Assembly: GCA_018110905.1 (NCBI GenBank)
Contig: JAGBAZ010000040.1
Coordinates: forward strand, 19,223-83,222
Length of the DNA stretch: 64,000 bases
Source of the DNA: Oscillospiraceae bacterium
GTDB lineage: Bacteria; Bacillota; Clostridia; Oscillospirales; Ruminococcaceae
Reading direction: 5' to 3'
Part shown: piece after piece, positions 7,343-15,179 of the stretch
Numbering within the stretch: the first letter of the stretch is position 1
How the letters are laid out: every line of letters starts with the position of its first letter
The notes under the pieces: model-generated
Databases searched by the model: none
What the model saw: the letters and a program-made list of their open reading frames with translations, nothing else
What the model was told of the DNA's origin: nothing
Translations under genes and position numbers: made by a program

Positions 7343-8014
7343 ATGATTAAAGCAGTTTTTATTGATATCGACGGAACTCTTCTGGATTTTGAAGCCTGCG
7401 TTGAGGAATCAATGCGCCTTGGCCTTATTGAAAGAGGAGTTGAATATAAGCCGGAAATGCTCGAAACTTTCCATAGCATAAATGACGTTTTCTGGCGCGA
7501 CCTTGAGCAGGGCAAAATCACTTTTGCAGAACTTCTTGAAAGAAGATGGGCAACGGTTTTCGAAGCTCTCGAAATTGATCTTAACGGACCGGAATTTGAA
7601 ACATATTTCAGAAACAGACTTCACGAAAGCGCAATTCCCATGGAAGGTTCTTACAAAACCCTGGAATATCTTTCCGGAAAATACCGCCTTTTTGCCGCAA
7701 GCAACGGACCCCATGAACAGCAGATTGAAAGACTTCGCAAGGCTGATATGCTCAGATATTTTGAGGAAGTTTTCACTTCCGGAAAAATCGGTGCGGAAAA
7801 ACCTTCTGCGGATTTTTTCAGATACTGTTTCGGTAAAAGCAAAGATATCAAACCGGAAGAAAGTGTTATGCTCGGAGATTCTCTTACTTCCGATATGAAA
7901 GGCGGAAACGCTTTCGGAATGAAAACAATTTGGCTCAACCTTAACGGAAAAGAAAAGCCGGAATGGGTGGATTTTGAGATAAAATCACTTGATGAAATAA
8001 AAAACATTATATAA
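7343..8014 (+). CDS. HAD hydrolase, YjjG-like pyrimidine nucleotidase
   Basis: 223 residues. Motif I is FIDIDGTLLDF at the N-terminus, a small helical C1 cap follows, motif II is ASNGP, the motif III lysine lies in GAEKPS, and motif IV is MLGDSLTSDMKGG. The order, the ASNGP motif and the length match YjjG/YfnB house-cleaning nucleotidases, which remove non-canonical pyrimidine monophosphates. The ATG at 7343 is preferred to GTG at 7334 because AGGTGATT precedes it. It follows prfB by 46 bases with only the prfB hairpin between. Confidence 0.8.
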   Translation: MIKAVFIDIDGTLLDFEACVEESMRLGLIERGVEYKPEMLETFHSINDVFWRDLEQGKITFAELLERRWATVFEALEIDLNGPEFETYFRNRLHESAIPMEGSYKTLEYLSGKYRLFAASNGPHEQQIERLRKADMLRYFEEVFTSGKIGAEKPSADFFRYCFGKSKDIKPEESVMLGDSLTSDMKGGNAFGMKTIWLNLNGKEKPEWVDFEIKSLDEIKNII

Positions 8015-8055
8015 AACAAACGCCGTGCTCGTTTTTTAGCACGGCGTTTGTTTTT
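8014..8055. terminator. Bidirectional terminator
   Basis: AAACAAACGCCGTGCT, an eight-base loop, AGCACGGCGTTTGTTTTT: a 16-base-pair stem serving the HAD gene and the convergent SDR gene. Confidence 0.9.
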
Positions 8056-8083
8056 GTGAATATAGAAAAGAGTTGGGGGATAA

Positions 8084-8872
8084 TTATCTTACCATTGCAA
8101 GACCGCCGTTTACGCAGATGGTCTGTCCGTTGATATAACGAGCGCCATCGGAAGCAAGAAATACCATTACGGGAACAAGGTCGGTATCAACTTCGCCCAT
8201 ATCTCCGAAGAGCGGGAACATCTGTTTAAGACCTGCTTTATAAGGTTCAACAACAGCGGGATCCGCGGTTTCAAGCCAATATTTATACATAGGAGTTTTA
8301 ATGGAGGGGTTTACGCAGTTGCAGCGAACGTTTGCTTCGCGTGCCCAGTCCATGGCGATGGAACGGGTCCAGCCGAGAACTGCCGCTTTTGAGGAAGCAT
8401 AAACAGCTCCGTTGGGCATACCAAGAAGGCCGGTGTCGGAAGCATAGTTGATGATTGCACCCTCAATGCCGTTTGCTTTGAAATAATTGTAAACTTCCTG
8501 GTTGGTCCAGACAGTACCCTTGAAGTTTACGTCCATGATGAAATCAATATCTTCTTCAACAAAAGTTTCTGCGGGTTTGTTGCGTTCAACGCCTGCAATG
8601 TTTGCAAGAACATCAAGTCCACCCATGAGTTCGATTGCTTTTGCAAAAAATTCTGCAACATTCTCTTTTTTGGTAATATCGCAGTGGAAGTAAGTTGCTT
8701 TTCCGGTTACGCCTTCCTGTGCGTTTGCTTCTGCTTCGGTGGTTTTGCCGCCTTCGTCGTTAACGTCGCAGAAAACGACCTGTGCGCCTGCACGAACATA
8801 TCCTCTTACACAACCTGCAGCAATACCGCTGCCGCCGCCGGTTACGATGATTTTTTTGCCTTCAAGTTCCAT
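8084..8872 (-). CDS. Short-chain dehydrogenase/reductase
   Basis: A 262-residue classical SDR: cofactor loop TGGGSGIA (11-18), Asp65 at the adenine site, NIAG (91-94), catalytic Ser145, Tyr158 and Lys162 (YASSK), and GLAMVR at the end. An acidic residue in FCDVND (Asp36) after strand 2 favours NAD(H). It resembles 3-oxoacyl-ACP reductase/sugar-alcohol dehydrogenase members, but the substrate is unknown. Divergent from a TetR-type gene across 127 bases, a layout that often means the regulator controls it. Confidence 0.85.
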   Translation of the reverse strand: MELEGKKIIVTGGGSGIAAGCVRGYVRAGAQVVFCDVNDEGGKTTEAEANAQEGVTGKATYFHCDITKKENVAEFFAKAIELMGGLDVLANIAGVERNKPAETFVEEDIDFIMDVNFKGTVWTNQEVYNYFKANGIEGAIINYASDTGLLGMPNGAVYASSKAAVLGWTRSIAMDWAREANVRCNCVNPSIKTPMYKYWLETADPAVVEPYKAGLKQMFPLFGDMGEVDTDLVPVMVFLASDGARYINGQTICVNGGLAMVR

Positions 8873-8909
8873 TTACTTTTTCCTCCGTTTGCGTTATAAT
8901 TTTGGTGAC

Positions 8910-8954
8910 ACATTTGTATCATAATTTAATCTTAATTAATTAATACATAAATGT
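8910..8954. promoter_or_regulatory. Candidate operator between the SDR and TetR genes
   Basis: Imperfect inverted arms ACATTTGTAT (8910-8919) and ATACATAAATGT (8943-8954) flank an AT-rich core containing TTAATTAATTAA. Its position between divergent starts suits a TetR-family operator; the arms differ by a two-base insertion. Confidence 0.3.
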
Positions 8955-8999
8955 AAATATTTTAACGCAAAACTGAAACAAAAGAGGGCTGTATGTATC

Positions 9000-9554
9000 A
9001 TGAGAAGCGAAATTACTTTAAATGAAAGTGTAAAAGAGGCTGTTGAGGTTGCACTGATAAAGCTTTTAAAGAAAAAAGATATCAATAAAATAACGGTTAC
9101 AGAACTTTGTGAAACTGCGGGAGTTGGAAGAAGCAGTTTTTATCGGAATTTTGAAAGTCTGGAAGATGCCGCAGTAAGCTATGTAAACAGGATTTACCGG
9201 GAATATTTCAGGAATAATCCGGTGGATCCCAATGCTTTCAAAAAAGGAAAGTTTCTGTTTTTCCTGCGGGAAAGGTATAAATTCATAAAAGAGCACAAAG
9301 ATGTTTTTACGGTTCTGTACGAAAACGGAATCCTCTATAATGTTCTTGTAAAAATGGATTCGGAAATAAAAGCGCAGTATCTTCTGGCGGATATAAGCGA
9401 AAGCAGATATTTCAGCGCAATGATAATGGGATTTTCCGCAGGCGTTATCGAAGAATGGGTAGCCGGAGGAATGAAGGAAAGTGAGGAGGAACTGGCTGAA
9501 ATCACAAAAGCCTGTCTTATCGGAACAGTGAAACGCCTGAAAGATGCATTTTAA
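9000..9554 (+). CDS. TetR/AcrR-family transcriptional regulator
   Basis: 184 residues. The N-terminal DNA-binding domain runs ALIKLLKKKDINKITVTELCETAGVGRSSFYRNF, with the helix-turn-helix around residues 33-52; the rest is an all-helical ligand/dimer domain. The pattern GVGRSSFYRNF is typical of the TetR group that includes DhaS-like proteins. It is divergent from the SDR and probably controls it. ATG at 9000 follows AAAGAGGG by about 11 bases; an ATG at 8993 is in another frame. Confidence 0.88.
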   Translation: MRSEITLNESVKEAVEVALIKLLKKKDINKITVTELCETAGVGRSSFYRNFESLEDAAVSYVNRIYREYFRNNPVDPNAFKKGKFLFFLRERYKFIKEHKDVFTVLYENGILYNVLVKMDSEIKAQYLLADISESRYFSAMIMGFSAGVIEEWVAGGMKESEEELAEITKACLIGTVKRLKDAF

Positions 9555-9560
9555 TCAAAA

Positions 9561-9590
9561 AAATCCCCTGCTCGAAAGAGCAGGGGATTT
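9561..9590. terminator. Bidirectional terminator
   Basis: AAATCCCCTGCTC, loop GAAA, GAGCAGGGGATTTT, between the convergent TetR and GNAT genes. Confidence 0.9.
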
Positions 9591-9600
9591 TGCGCTTTTA

Positions 9601-10107
9601 TTAAAGAACTTTTTCATAAGCAACTCTCGGGTCGCCGTTTTCAAGATAGATGGTTCCGCATTTTTTGAAACCGCATTTTTCAAGAAGTTTCTGCATTCCG
9701 ATATTGTCTTCGTGGGTATCGACACGAATGGAAGGAATTTTTTTCACCTCGCAGATTTTGTCAGCAAGACCCATAAGAGCGGTTCCCATTCCCATTCCGT
9801 GCCAGTCGGGGTTGATTCCGAAACGGTGAACAACAAGATAGTTTTCTCCGTCGGTAAGCCATTCACCTTCGATTTTATCGTAAGTGGGTTCATTTCCGGC
9901 GATAAAGGAGCCAAAACCGACAAGAACTTCGCCCATATACATTACATAAAGAGCTTTTCTGTCAACATCAGCGGAAAACTGTTCGCGGGAAGGATAACCG
10001 TCGACCCACTGATTGATGTTTTTTGCTTCAAAATATTCGCTTCTTATGCGGCGGACGCAGCCGAGAACAGCAGGAATATCGGGTTTTGATGCGGGACGTA
10101 CTTTCAT
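9601..10107 (-). CDS. GNAT-family N-acetyltransferase
   Basis: 168 residues. MKVRPASKPDIPAVLGCVRRIR is the typical GNAT start, VHRFGINPDWHGMGMGTALM contains the acetyl-CoA-binding Q/RxxGxG/A-like loop, and IRVDTHEDNIGMQKLLEKCGFKKCGTIYL is the C-terminal beta-strand pattern. The acceptor is unknown. GAAAGGAAG lies before the ATG. It follows dnaI by 20 bases on the minus strand and shares its transcript, though no functional link is obvious. Confidence 0.85.
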   Translation of the reverse strand: MKVRPASKPDIPAVLGCVRRIRSEYFEAKNINQWVDGYPSREQFSADVDRKALYVMYMGEVLVGFGSFIAGNEPTYDKIEGEWLTDGENYLVVHRFGINPDWHGMGMGTALMGLADKICEVKKIPSIRVDTHEDNIGMQKLLEKCGFKKCGTIYLENGDPRVAYEKVL

Positions 10108-10127
10108 ATTGATTACTTCCTTTCAGT

Positions 10128-11114
10128 TTAACGGTTTTTGAGGAATCTTATATCTTCGCCGACGAAGAAAAGCTTGCGATATTCGCCGAGGATTCGGCTG
10201 GCGGTGCGTTCGGAATAACGCTCCGCAAGTTCCTTGCCGGAAAGGTTTGTGCTGATTATGGTCGGGCGGTTTTCATAAAGACGCTCGTTGATAAGGTTGC
10301 CTATGGCAGCGGTGGTGAATTGGGAAGGAAATTCCGCGCCAAGGTCGTCAATTATGAGAAGATCACATTCAGTATATTTTTTCAGCGCTGCATTGGTTCC
10401 GGAAAAGGAAAAATGTTCGCGCTCAAGCTCGGAAACAAGCTTCTGAGCCGGGGCATAAACAACGCCGAAAGAGGATTTTTCGTTTGCAATAACAGCTTTT
10501 GCAATTGAAAGGGAAAGGTGGGTCTTTCCAAGGCCGGTCCTTCCCATCATAACGATGCTCGGAGAATTTTCGGAAAACTCGTTTGCATAGTTTATGCAGA
10601 AATTGTAATAATTTTGCATTTTTCTGCGGGGGTTGGTTCCGTCGTAAGCGCCATTGTCGGTGTAATAGGAAAGATCAAAATTTTCGAACGAGCACGAAGA
10701 GGAACCGGAACTTCTGTCAAGTTCGTTAAGAGCTTCGCTGCGGCAAAGTTCCTTATAGCATGAGCACAGGATTCCGTTTTTTCGGCCGATATCGTCGCAT
10801 TTTTTACAGGTGTAATGGGGTTCAAGATAATCCGCCGGAAAGCCGTTTGCCAAAAGGATTTCGGCACGTTTCTGCTGGATATAATCTATTTCGGCTTTCA
10901 TGGAAGAAAGGACTTCGTCAAGTTCGTTCTGTTTGCGAAGCATGAGCATGGTAAAGTTTGCCATCTCACGCATAAGCTGGTTATCAAGGTCGCGAACTTC
11001 CGGATATTTGGCATAAACACCGGTTTTTTTAATGCTTGAGTCTCTGTCTGCGGCGCTTCTTCTTTCGTCGATAATGCGTTTTGCTCTGGAATAAACTTCA
11101 GCGGAATATGCCAT
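10128..11114 (-). CDS. dnaI: Helicase loader, DnaC/DnaI-type AAA+ ATPase
   Basis: 328 residues. A helical N-terminal region of about 100 residues is followed by a CKKCDD...LCSC zinc-binding element near residue 105, then the AAA+ domain with Walker A GRTGLGKTH, Walker B LLIIDDLGAEF, and the terminal TASRILGEYRKLFFVGEDIRF. This matches Gram-positive DnaI, which loads DnaC/DnaB helicase at the origin and at restart sites. It sits directly downstream of a DnaD/DnaB-domain gene, its functional partner. AAAGGACG precedes ATG 11114. Confidence 0.9.
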   Translation of the reverse strand: MAYSAEVYSRAKRIIDERRSAADRDSSIKKTGVYAKYPEVRDLDNQLMREMANFTMLMLRKQNELDEVLSSMKAEIDYIQQKRAEILLANGFPADYLEPHYTCKKCDDIGRKNGILCSCYKELCRSEALNELDRSSGSSSCSFENFDLSYYTDNGAYDGTNPRRKMQNYYNFCINYANEFSENSPSIVMMGRTGLGKTHLSLSIAKAVIANEKSSFGVVYAPAQKLVSELEREHFSFSGTNAALKKYTECDLLIIDDLGAEFPSQFTTAAIGNLINERLYENRPTIISTNLSGKELAERYSERTASRILGEYRKLFFVGEDIRFLKNR

Positions 11115-11185
11115 ATTCTTAAGACGTCCTTTCTTTAAAATTTATAATTAATTACTACATTTTAATAAGCAGTGCTCGCCGGTGC

Positions 11186-12127
11186 TCAGATTACGGAATC
11201 GTCGAGCATCATTCTGCGCTCAAGCTCATCAAGATCGAAAGAAGTTTTTTTGGTTTCGCCTTTCGGCTTGTTTTCAGCGGCGGCTTCGGCAGGAGTTTTG
11301 ATGCCTTTCGTATGCCAGCTGAGCAGCAGTTTATTTATGTACGGGAAGGAAAGTTTGGCGGTTTTTTCAATACATTTTTCGTATGCAAAATGTATAAGTT
11401 CCGGAGAAATTTTGTAAAGACGCCAGCTTTCAGCAAATTCTTTTTCTTTGGAAACAAGGTTTCTACCGTAAATTTCAAGGCAGCGTTTAACTTCGCCTTC
11501 CCAGCTTCGCATCTCTTCAAGGACGCGCATGCGTTCCTCGGCAGCCTCTATGGTATCGATTCCGTTTTCGAGCCAGTCGAGTGCAACTTTTCTGATATAA
11601 TAAAAACTTTTTTTGTTTATGCTTGCACAGTATGCTATTACTGTTGAAAGAACTTCGGGTGCAATGCCGGCATAGGAAACAAGCCAGACGATGGTTTCGC
11701 TGTCGGATGTTGTAAAAGTTTTTCCGAGAAGGCGTTCGGCTTCGGAGAAAACATGGGCGATGCCTGCATCGTTTTCTTTAAGTTCCTGAACTTCCTTCAT
11801 GGTGATTTTTGTTTCCGGAGGTTTTGGAACTTCTTTTTTTAGCGGAGCAACATCGGGAATGGGTTCCGGTACGGAAACTGGTGCGGAAACTCCGTCACAT
11901 TCAAGGATTCCGCGGCCGACCCAATAATCAAGAAGATCTTTTGCGTCATCGGAAAGTATGCCAAGTTCATCGGCAACGGTTTCGGGAGAAGTTTCGGCAA
12001 AACCGCGGCTTAAAGCAAACAAAAGGACTCTTAACTGTCCGGCGGTGCAGAGTTTTAAATTTTCGGCAGCTTCGTTAGGAACAAAAAAAGCTTTGCCGCC
12101 GCATTTTACAACAACGCGATATGCCAT
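11186..12127 (-). CDS. DnaD/DnaB-type primosome protein with two DnaD C-terminal domains
   Basis: 313 residues. Residues 1-75 form a winged-helix-like N-domain. Two copies of the DnaD/DnaB2 helical module follow: about 125-200, ending YIRKVALDWLENGIDTIEAAEE, and about 210-290, ending YINKLLLSWHTKGIKTPAEAA. Two copies are the B. subtilis DnaB layout, whereas DnaD has one. Such proteins remodel origin or stalled-fork DNA and recruit the helicase-DnaI complex. GGAAGGAG precedes ATG 12127. First gene of an operon with dnaI. Confidence 0.85.
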   Translation of the reverse strand: MAYRVVVKCGGKAFFVPNEAAENLKLCTAGQLRVLLFALSRGFAETSPETVADELGILSDDAKDLLDYWVGRGILECDGVSAPVSVPEPIPDVAPLKKEVPKPPETKITMKEVQELKENDAGIAHVFSEAERLLGKTFTTSDSETIVWLVSYAGIAPEVLSTVIAYCASINKKSFYYIRKVALDWLENGIDTIEAAEERMRVLEEMRSWEGEVKRCLEIYGRNLVSKEKEFAESWRLYKISPELIHFAYEKCIEKTAKLSFPYINKLLLSWHTKGIKTPAEAAAENKPKGETKKTSFDLDELERRMMLDDSVI

Positions 12128-12163
12128 TTGTCAGGACTCCTTCCGTAAAGTTTCGTAAAATTC

Positions 12164-12172
12164 ATTATACCA
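12164..12172 (-). promoter_or_regulatory. Extended -10 promoter of dnaD-dnaI
   Basis: Minus strand TGGTATAAT (extended -10, TATAAT at 12164-12169), 37 bases before the start. No good -35 hexamer lies at 17 bases, as expected for an extended -10 promoter. Confidence 0.55.
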
Positions 12173-12222
12173 CACAGAAAATTGTTTTGCACTATAAAAA
12201 GCAAAAAAATATCCGGATAAAC

Positions 12223-12254
12223 AAAAAAGCTCATTCCGAAGAATGAGCTTTTTT
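12223..12254 (-). terminator. Terminator of tRNA-Gly
   Basis: AAAAAAGCTCATTC, loop CGAA, GAATGAGCTTTTTT, directly after the tRNA 3' end. The symmetric tails would also work on the plus strand. Confidence 0.85.
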
Positions 12255-12255
12255 C

Positions 12256-12331
12256 TGGAGCGGGTTACGAGGCTCGAACTCGCTACCTCGACCTTGGCAA
12301 GGTCGCGCTCTACCAGATGAGCTAAACCCGC
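12256..12331 (-). tRNA. tRNA-Gly (GCC), CCA encoded
   Basis: On the minus strand: acceptor GCGGGTT paired with AACCCGC, discriminator T, encoded CCA. The D arm is GCTC..GAGC with TCTGGTA. The anticodon stem CGACC/GGTCG encloses loop TTGCCAA with anticodon GCC. The T arm is CGAGG..CCTCG enclosing TTCGAGC-type loop sequence. 76 bases, reading GGC and GGT glycine codons. Confidence 0.95.
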
Positions 12332-12354
12332 AAGTCATTTTTGACTGCTTGATT

Positions 12355-12383
12355 ATTATATCGAATCCGAAAGGGTTTGTCAA
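12355..12383 (-). promoter_or_regulatory. Promoter of tRNA-Gly
   Basis: Minus strand TTGACA (12378-12383), 17 bases, TATAAT (12355-12360): full consensus, 24 bases before the tRNA 5' end. Confidence 0.85.
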
Positions 12384-12437
12384 TAGTATTTTGCAAAATT
12401 TTTAAAAATTTTTTAAACGCTTTTTGGCGCGTTATAC

Positions 12438-12466
12438 TTGAATAAAATTTGTTTCGGGTGTATAAT
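12438..12466 (+). promoter_or_regulatory. Promoter of the PHP gene
   Basis: TTGAAT (12438-12443), 17 bases, TATAAT (12461-12466), 38 bases upstream of the ATG. Confidence 0.7.
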
Positions 12467-12504
12467 AACCATGTAAAAATACGTAAAAAAGGAGGGTCCT
12501 GCTT

Positions 12505-13329
12505 ATGATAGGTGATATGCATTGCCACACAACAATGTCAGACGGTTCAACACCGCCCGAAATGCTTGTCCAATATGCGATTGATGCGGGGCTCGACTTT
12601 ATTGCGGTAACCGACCATGATACCATGGCGGGAGTCCAGAAGGCGGTCAACCTTGGAAAGCGCAAAGGCCTTAAAGTTATTCCCGGTGTTGAAGTTTCCA
12701 CTTATGATTCCAAAACCGGAAGAAATGTACATCTTCTTTGCTATATGCCGCGAAAGACCGAAGAACTTGAAAAAATGATCAACAACACCCTCAAAAACCG
12801 CAACGAGGCAATCAGAGGTGTTGTTGAGAAAATTTCTAAAAAATATCCCATAACTTACGAGGATGTCCGCAAAGCAGCCGGCGATGCTCAGTGCATTTAT
12901 CGCCAGCACGTTGCAAGGGCCCTTATGGAAAGAGGATATACTTACGCTGTTTTTTCCGATCTTAACGGAAGGGTCTTCGGCGATATTCCTTATACTGTTA
13001 ATTTCCCTGAAGTAAGGGAAGCAGCCGATATCATCAACAGAACCGGCGGCGTCTGCTGCCTTGCCCATCCGGGAAGGTATGATTCTCTTGAACTTGCCTG
13101 GGAACTTGCCGAAGCGGGCAAAATTCAGGCAATAGAACTTTGCCATCCGGCCAACAGTGAAAGTGACAGGGAAGAGATTGAAAAAATCATCAAGAAGTAT
13201 TGGCTTGTTCCCCTTGGCGGAAGCGATTATCACGGATATTATATCAGTTATCCTCATCCGCTCGGAACCTGCACAACTCCCGGAGAGGCTCTTGATGCGC
13301 TGATGAAAGTCAAAGAGCTGAATAAATGA
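12505..13329 (+). CDS. PHP-domain phosphoesterase
   Basis: 274 residues with the complete PHP metal set: DMHCHTTMSDG (residues 4-14), AVTDHDT, PGVEVST, LAHPGRYD and GGSDYHG. The insertion after PGVEVST and the overall length match the stand-alone PHP group typified by TrpH/RNase AM and 3',5'-nucleotide bisphosphate phosphatases, which hydrolyse 5'-phosphorylated RNA ends or pAp. The exact substrate is inferred only from the family. AAGGAGGG precedes ATG 12505. Single gene with its own promoter and terminator. Confidence 0.85.
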   Translation: MIGDMHCHTTMSDGSTPPEMLVQYAIDAGLDFIAVTDHDTMAGVQKAVNLGKRKGLKVIPGVEVSTYDSKTGRNVHLLCYMPRKTEELEKMINNTLKNRNEAIRGVVEKISKKYPITYEDVRKAAGDAQCIYRQHVARALMERGYTYAVFSDLNGRVFGDIPYTVNFPEVREAADIINRTGGVCCLAHPGRYDSLELAWELAEAGKIQAIELCHPANSESDREEIEKIIKKYWLVPLGGSDYHGYYISYPHPLGTCTTPGEALDALMKVKELNK

Positions 13330-13335
13330 TTTTAC

Positions 13336-13369
13336 CGGGACAGGGTGATAAAAAACCTTGTCCCGTTTT
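13336..13369 (+). terminator. Terminator of the PHP gene
   Basis: CGGGACA ... TGTCCCG followed by TTTT, loop about 16 bases containing a partial second stem (GGGT/ACCT). Confidence 0.7.
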
Positions 13370-13399
13370 GTTTAAGTTTGAAAAAGGGGAGGCGAAAAA

Positions 13400-13948
13400 A
13401 TGTACGGAACCGATGACAGCGATATGAAGATCGTCGGAAAAAGACTTCAGCCGATCGATGAAAGTGATATGGAAGCGAAGCTTTATAATCACGAACGCAA
13501 AAACGGAAACCTTGAAAAGGCACATGATATCGGCAAATTTTTTGCGGAATCGCTTATGAATGAAGACGGCTTTGCTTATGAAAAAAACCGTGCTTCGGAT
13601 TTTGAAGCCAGAAACCGCAGCATTCTTTTTGCCTTTACTGCGGACAGAGTGCTGAGCACGTTTATGCCGAACCATATCATTGCGCGCTCCGCCCAAAATG
13701 AATTTTTCGATGAGATACGCCGAAGAGATATCGGCCTTTATGAATCAATTTCCAGATCCGGCGCGTTTTCTATGTATCTTCTTTGCAGAAGAAGGGGAGA
13801 CGGCAGATATACCGGTGTCGGAAGAGTTTATGCAGGGGTTATCCGCCGCCCGGACGATGAAGCAACAGCTGCAAAAGGCGACGAGATTTATGAAAAATAC
13901 TTCGATTTCTGCATTGAGCACATAAAAAACATAGAGTTTGCGTTTTGA
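13400..13948 (+). CDS. Conserved-looking hypothetical protein
   Basis: 182 residues with a strong GGGGAGG ribosome binding site before ATG 13400 and a terminator behind it, so very likely real. I do not recognise the family. It is soluble, charged and mostly helical, with no signal peptide or membrane segment. Notable stretches are NRSILFAFTADRVLSTFMPNH, YESISRSGAFSMYLLCRRR and DDEATAAKGDEIYEKYFDFC. Codon use resembles its neighbours. It lies between the PHP gene and the eut locus with no evident link to either. Confidence 0.7.
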   Translation: MYGTDDSDMKIVGKRLQPIDESDMEAKLYNHERKNGNLEKAHDIGKFFAESLMNEDGFAYEKNRASDFEARNRSILFAFTADRVLSTFMPNHIIARSAQNEFFDEIRRRDIGLYESISRSGAFSMYLLCRRRGDGRYTGVGRVYAGVIRRPDDEATAAKGDEIYEKYFDFCIEHIKNIEFAF

Positions 13949-13977
13949 GCACTGCATGGAAAACCGCATAAAAACCT

Positions 13978-14002
13978 AAAGGAGCCGAAAGGCTCCTTTT
14001 TT
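13978..14002 (+). terminator. Terminator of the hypothetical gene
   Basis: AAAGGAGCC, loop GAAA, GGCTCCTTTTTT. Confidence 0.85.
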
Positions 14003-14183
14003 ATACTTGAAAGTATATGCAAATGCTCAAAAAATTCACAAAAAGTTTACAAATTTGCCGGTCGTGCTCACCGTGAAAAAAATGATGCTCATAAAGAACT
14101 AAGGACGCTTTAACTAACTAAAATGTCAATAGGAAAATGCAAAAAAAACTTTATTTTATTTAATTATTTTTTACCTATTTCAC

Positions 14184-14212
14184 TTTACAAACCGACGCAA
14201 TTTGTCTATAAT
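14184..14212 (+). promoter_or_regulatory. Promoter of the eut operon
   Basis: TTTACA (14184-14189), 17 bases, TATAAT (14207-14212); the only clear promoter ahead of eutS. Its near-consensus form suggests activity without an activator, or repression/antitermination by something outside the window. Confidence 0.7.
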
Positions 14213-14297
14213 AATACTTGTATAAGACCGAAGTGCGTCTATAGGTGCGCCCTTGGACAAAACTTCAAAATTTTTTGGAACAGGAGGAAGTATCAAA

Positions 14298-14657
14298 ATG
14301 TCTCAGAACACTGAATACTCTTTGCCGCCTCGCTCAATACAGGAGTACGTTCCCGGAAAGCAGGTCACTCTTGCCCACAGAATTTCCAAGCCGGACAGAA
14401 TGATCTACAAAAAACTTGGCCTTACCGATGAATTCACCGAGGCCATCGGCATCATCACTATCACACCCTCCGAAAGCGCCATCATCGCTGCGGATATCTG
14501 CACAAAAGCGGCAAGGATCAAACTTGGATTTGTCGACCGCTTCTCCGGTGCGGTTGTCTTTGTCGGTGAAATCGGCGCAGTCGATTCCGCTCTCAATGCG
14601 GTCATCGAACGTTTCGAGGATATGAAATATTCCACGGTCAAAATCACCAGAAGCTGA
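14298..14657 (+). CDS. eutS: Microcompartment shell protein EutS
   Basis: 119 residues, a single circularly permuted BMC domain. The N-terminal strand region [19 protein letters not shown] forms the small barrel of EutS/PduU proteins, and [25 protein letters not shown] is the shell helix-strand core. EutS hexamers tile the ethanolamine microcompartment. ATG 14298 follows ACAGGAGGAAG; the frame is open 15 codons further upstream, without a ribosome binding site. First gene of the locus; its stop overlaps the eutP start by one base. Confidence 0.93.
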   Translation: MSQNTEYSLPPRSIQEYVPGKQVTLAHRISKPDRMIYKKLGLTDEFTEAIGIITITPSESAIIAADICTKAARIKLGFVDRFSGAVVFVGEIGAVDSALNAVIERFEDMKYSTVKITRS

Positions 14658-15121
14658 TGTCCGAAGAAAAGAAACCTCGCAAAATAATTCTGATGGGGCG
14701 TTCAAGGGTCGGCAAAACCACGCTTCTTCAGGCAATGCATAATGAGGTTATCGAATACAAGAAAACCCAGGAAATTATCGTTCACGATGATGCAATCGAT
14801 ACTCCCGGGGAATACATAGATCAAAGCAGCCTCTGGCGCGCTTGCATAATTGCAGCATGTGATGCGGATATTGTTGTTCTTGTGCATGATGCAGGCAACA
14901 CCATGGGCAGACTTCCGCAGATGTTCAGTATGACCTTTGCGAAACCCACCATTGGCGTTGTTACAAAAATCGACGGCAAAACGGAAGAGGAAATTGAAAT
15001 TGCGGAAAACTTCCTCAAAATGTCCGGTGCCAGCAAAATCGTAAGGACAAGCGCTTATGACAAAACCGGAATTAAGGAACTCATTGAACTTGTCGAAAAC
15101 CTTGACCTCAGCGATTATTAA
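14657..15121 (+). CDS. eutP: EutP, P-loop GTPase-like/acetate-kinase protein
   Basis: 154 residues. Walker A is GRSRVGKT at 14-21, the switch-like DTPGEY follows near residue 55, and VVTKIDG replaces the usual NKxD specificity motif. EutP/PduV proteins associate with the microcompartment; Salmonella EutP has been reported to make ATP from acetyl phosphate. The ATG overlaps the eutS stop (TGATG), and no good independent ribosome binding site is seen, so translation is probably coupled. Confidence 0.9.
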   Translation: MSEEKKPRKIILMGRSRVGKTTLLQAMHNEVIEYKKTQEIIVHDDAIDTPGEYIDQSSLWRACIIAACDADIVVLVHDAGNTMGRLPQMFSMTFAKPTIGVVTKIDGKTEEEIEIAENFLKMSGASKIVRTSAYDKTGIKELIELVENLDLSDY

Positions 15122-15179
15122 AAACGGCAATTTGTGCTTAGCATTTAGATAGAATGAAAAGTCAAAGGAGATAAGAAGT

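Larger units (their letters stand above)
13949..14297. other. Intergenic region before the eut locus
   Basis: 349 bases without a gene. It holds the terminator at 13978-14002, an AT-rich stretch with no recognised structure, the eut promoter at 14184-14212 and an 85-base leader to eutS. I looked for the tandem hairpins bound by EutV and for a cobalamin riboswitch and found neither. Confidence 0.6.

Noticed and set aside
13949..14297. EutV-type tandem antitermination hairpins in the eutS leader
   Set aside because: Only weak four-base stems could be drawn around AGACCGAAGTGCGTCT, with no second matching hairpin and no overlapping terminator.
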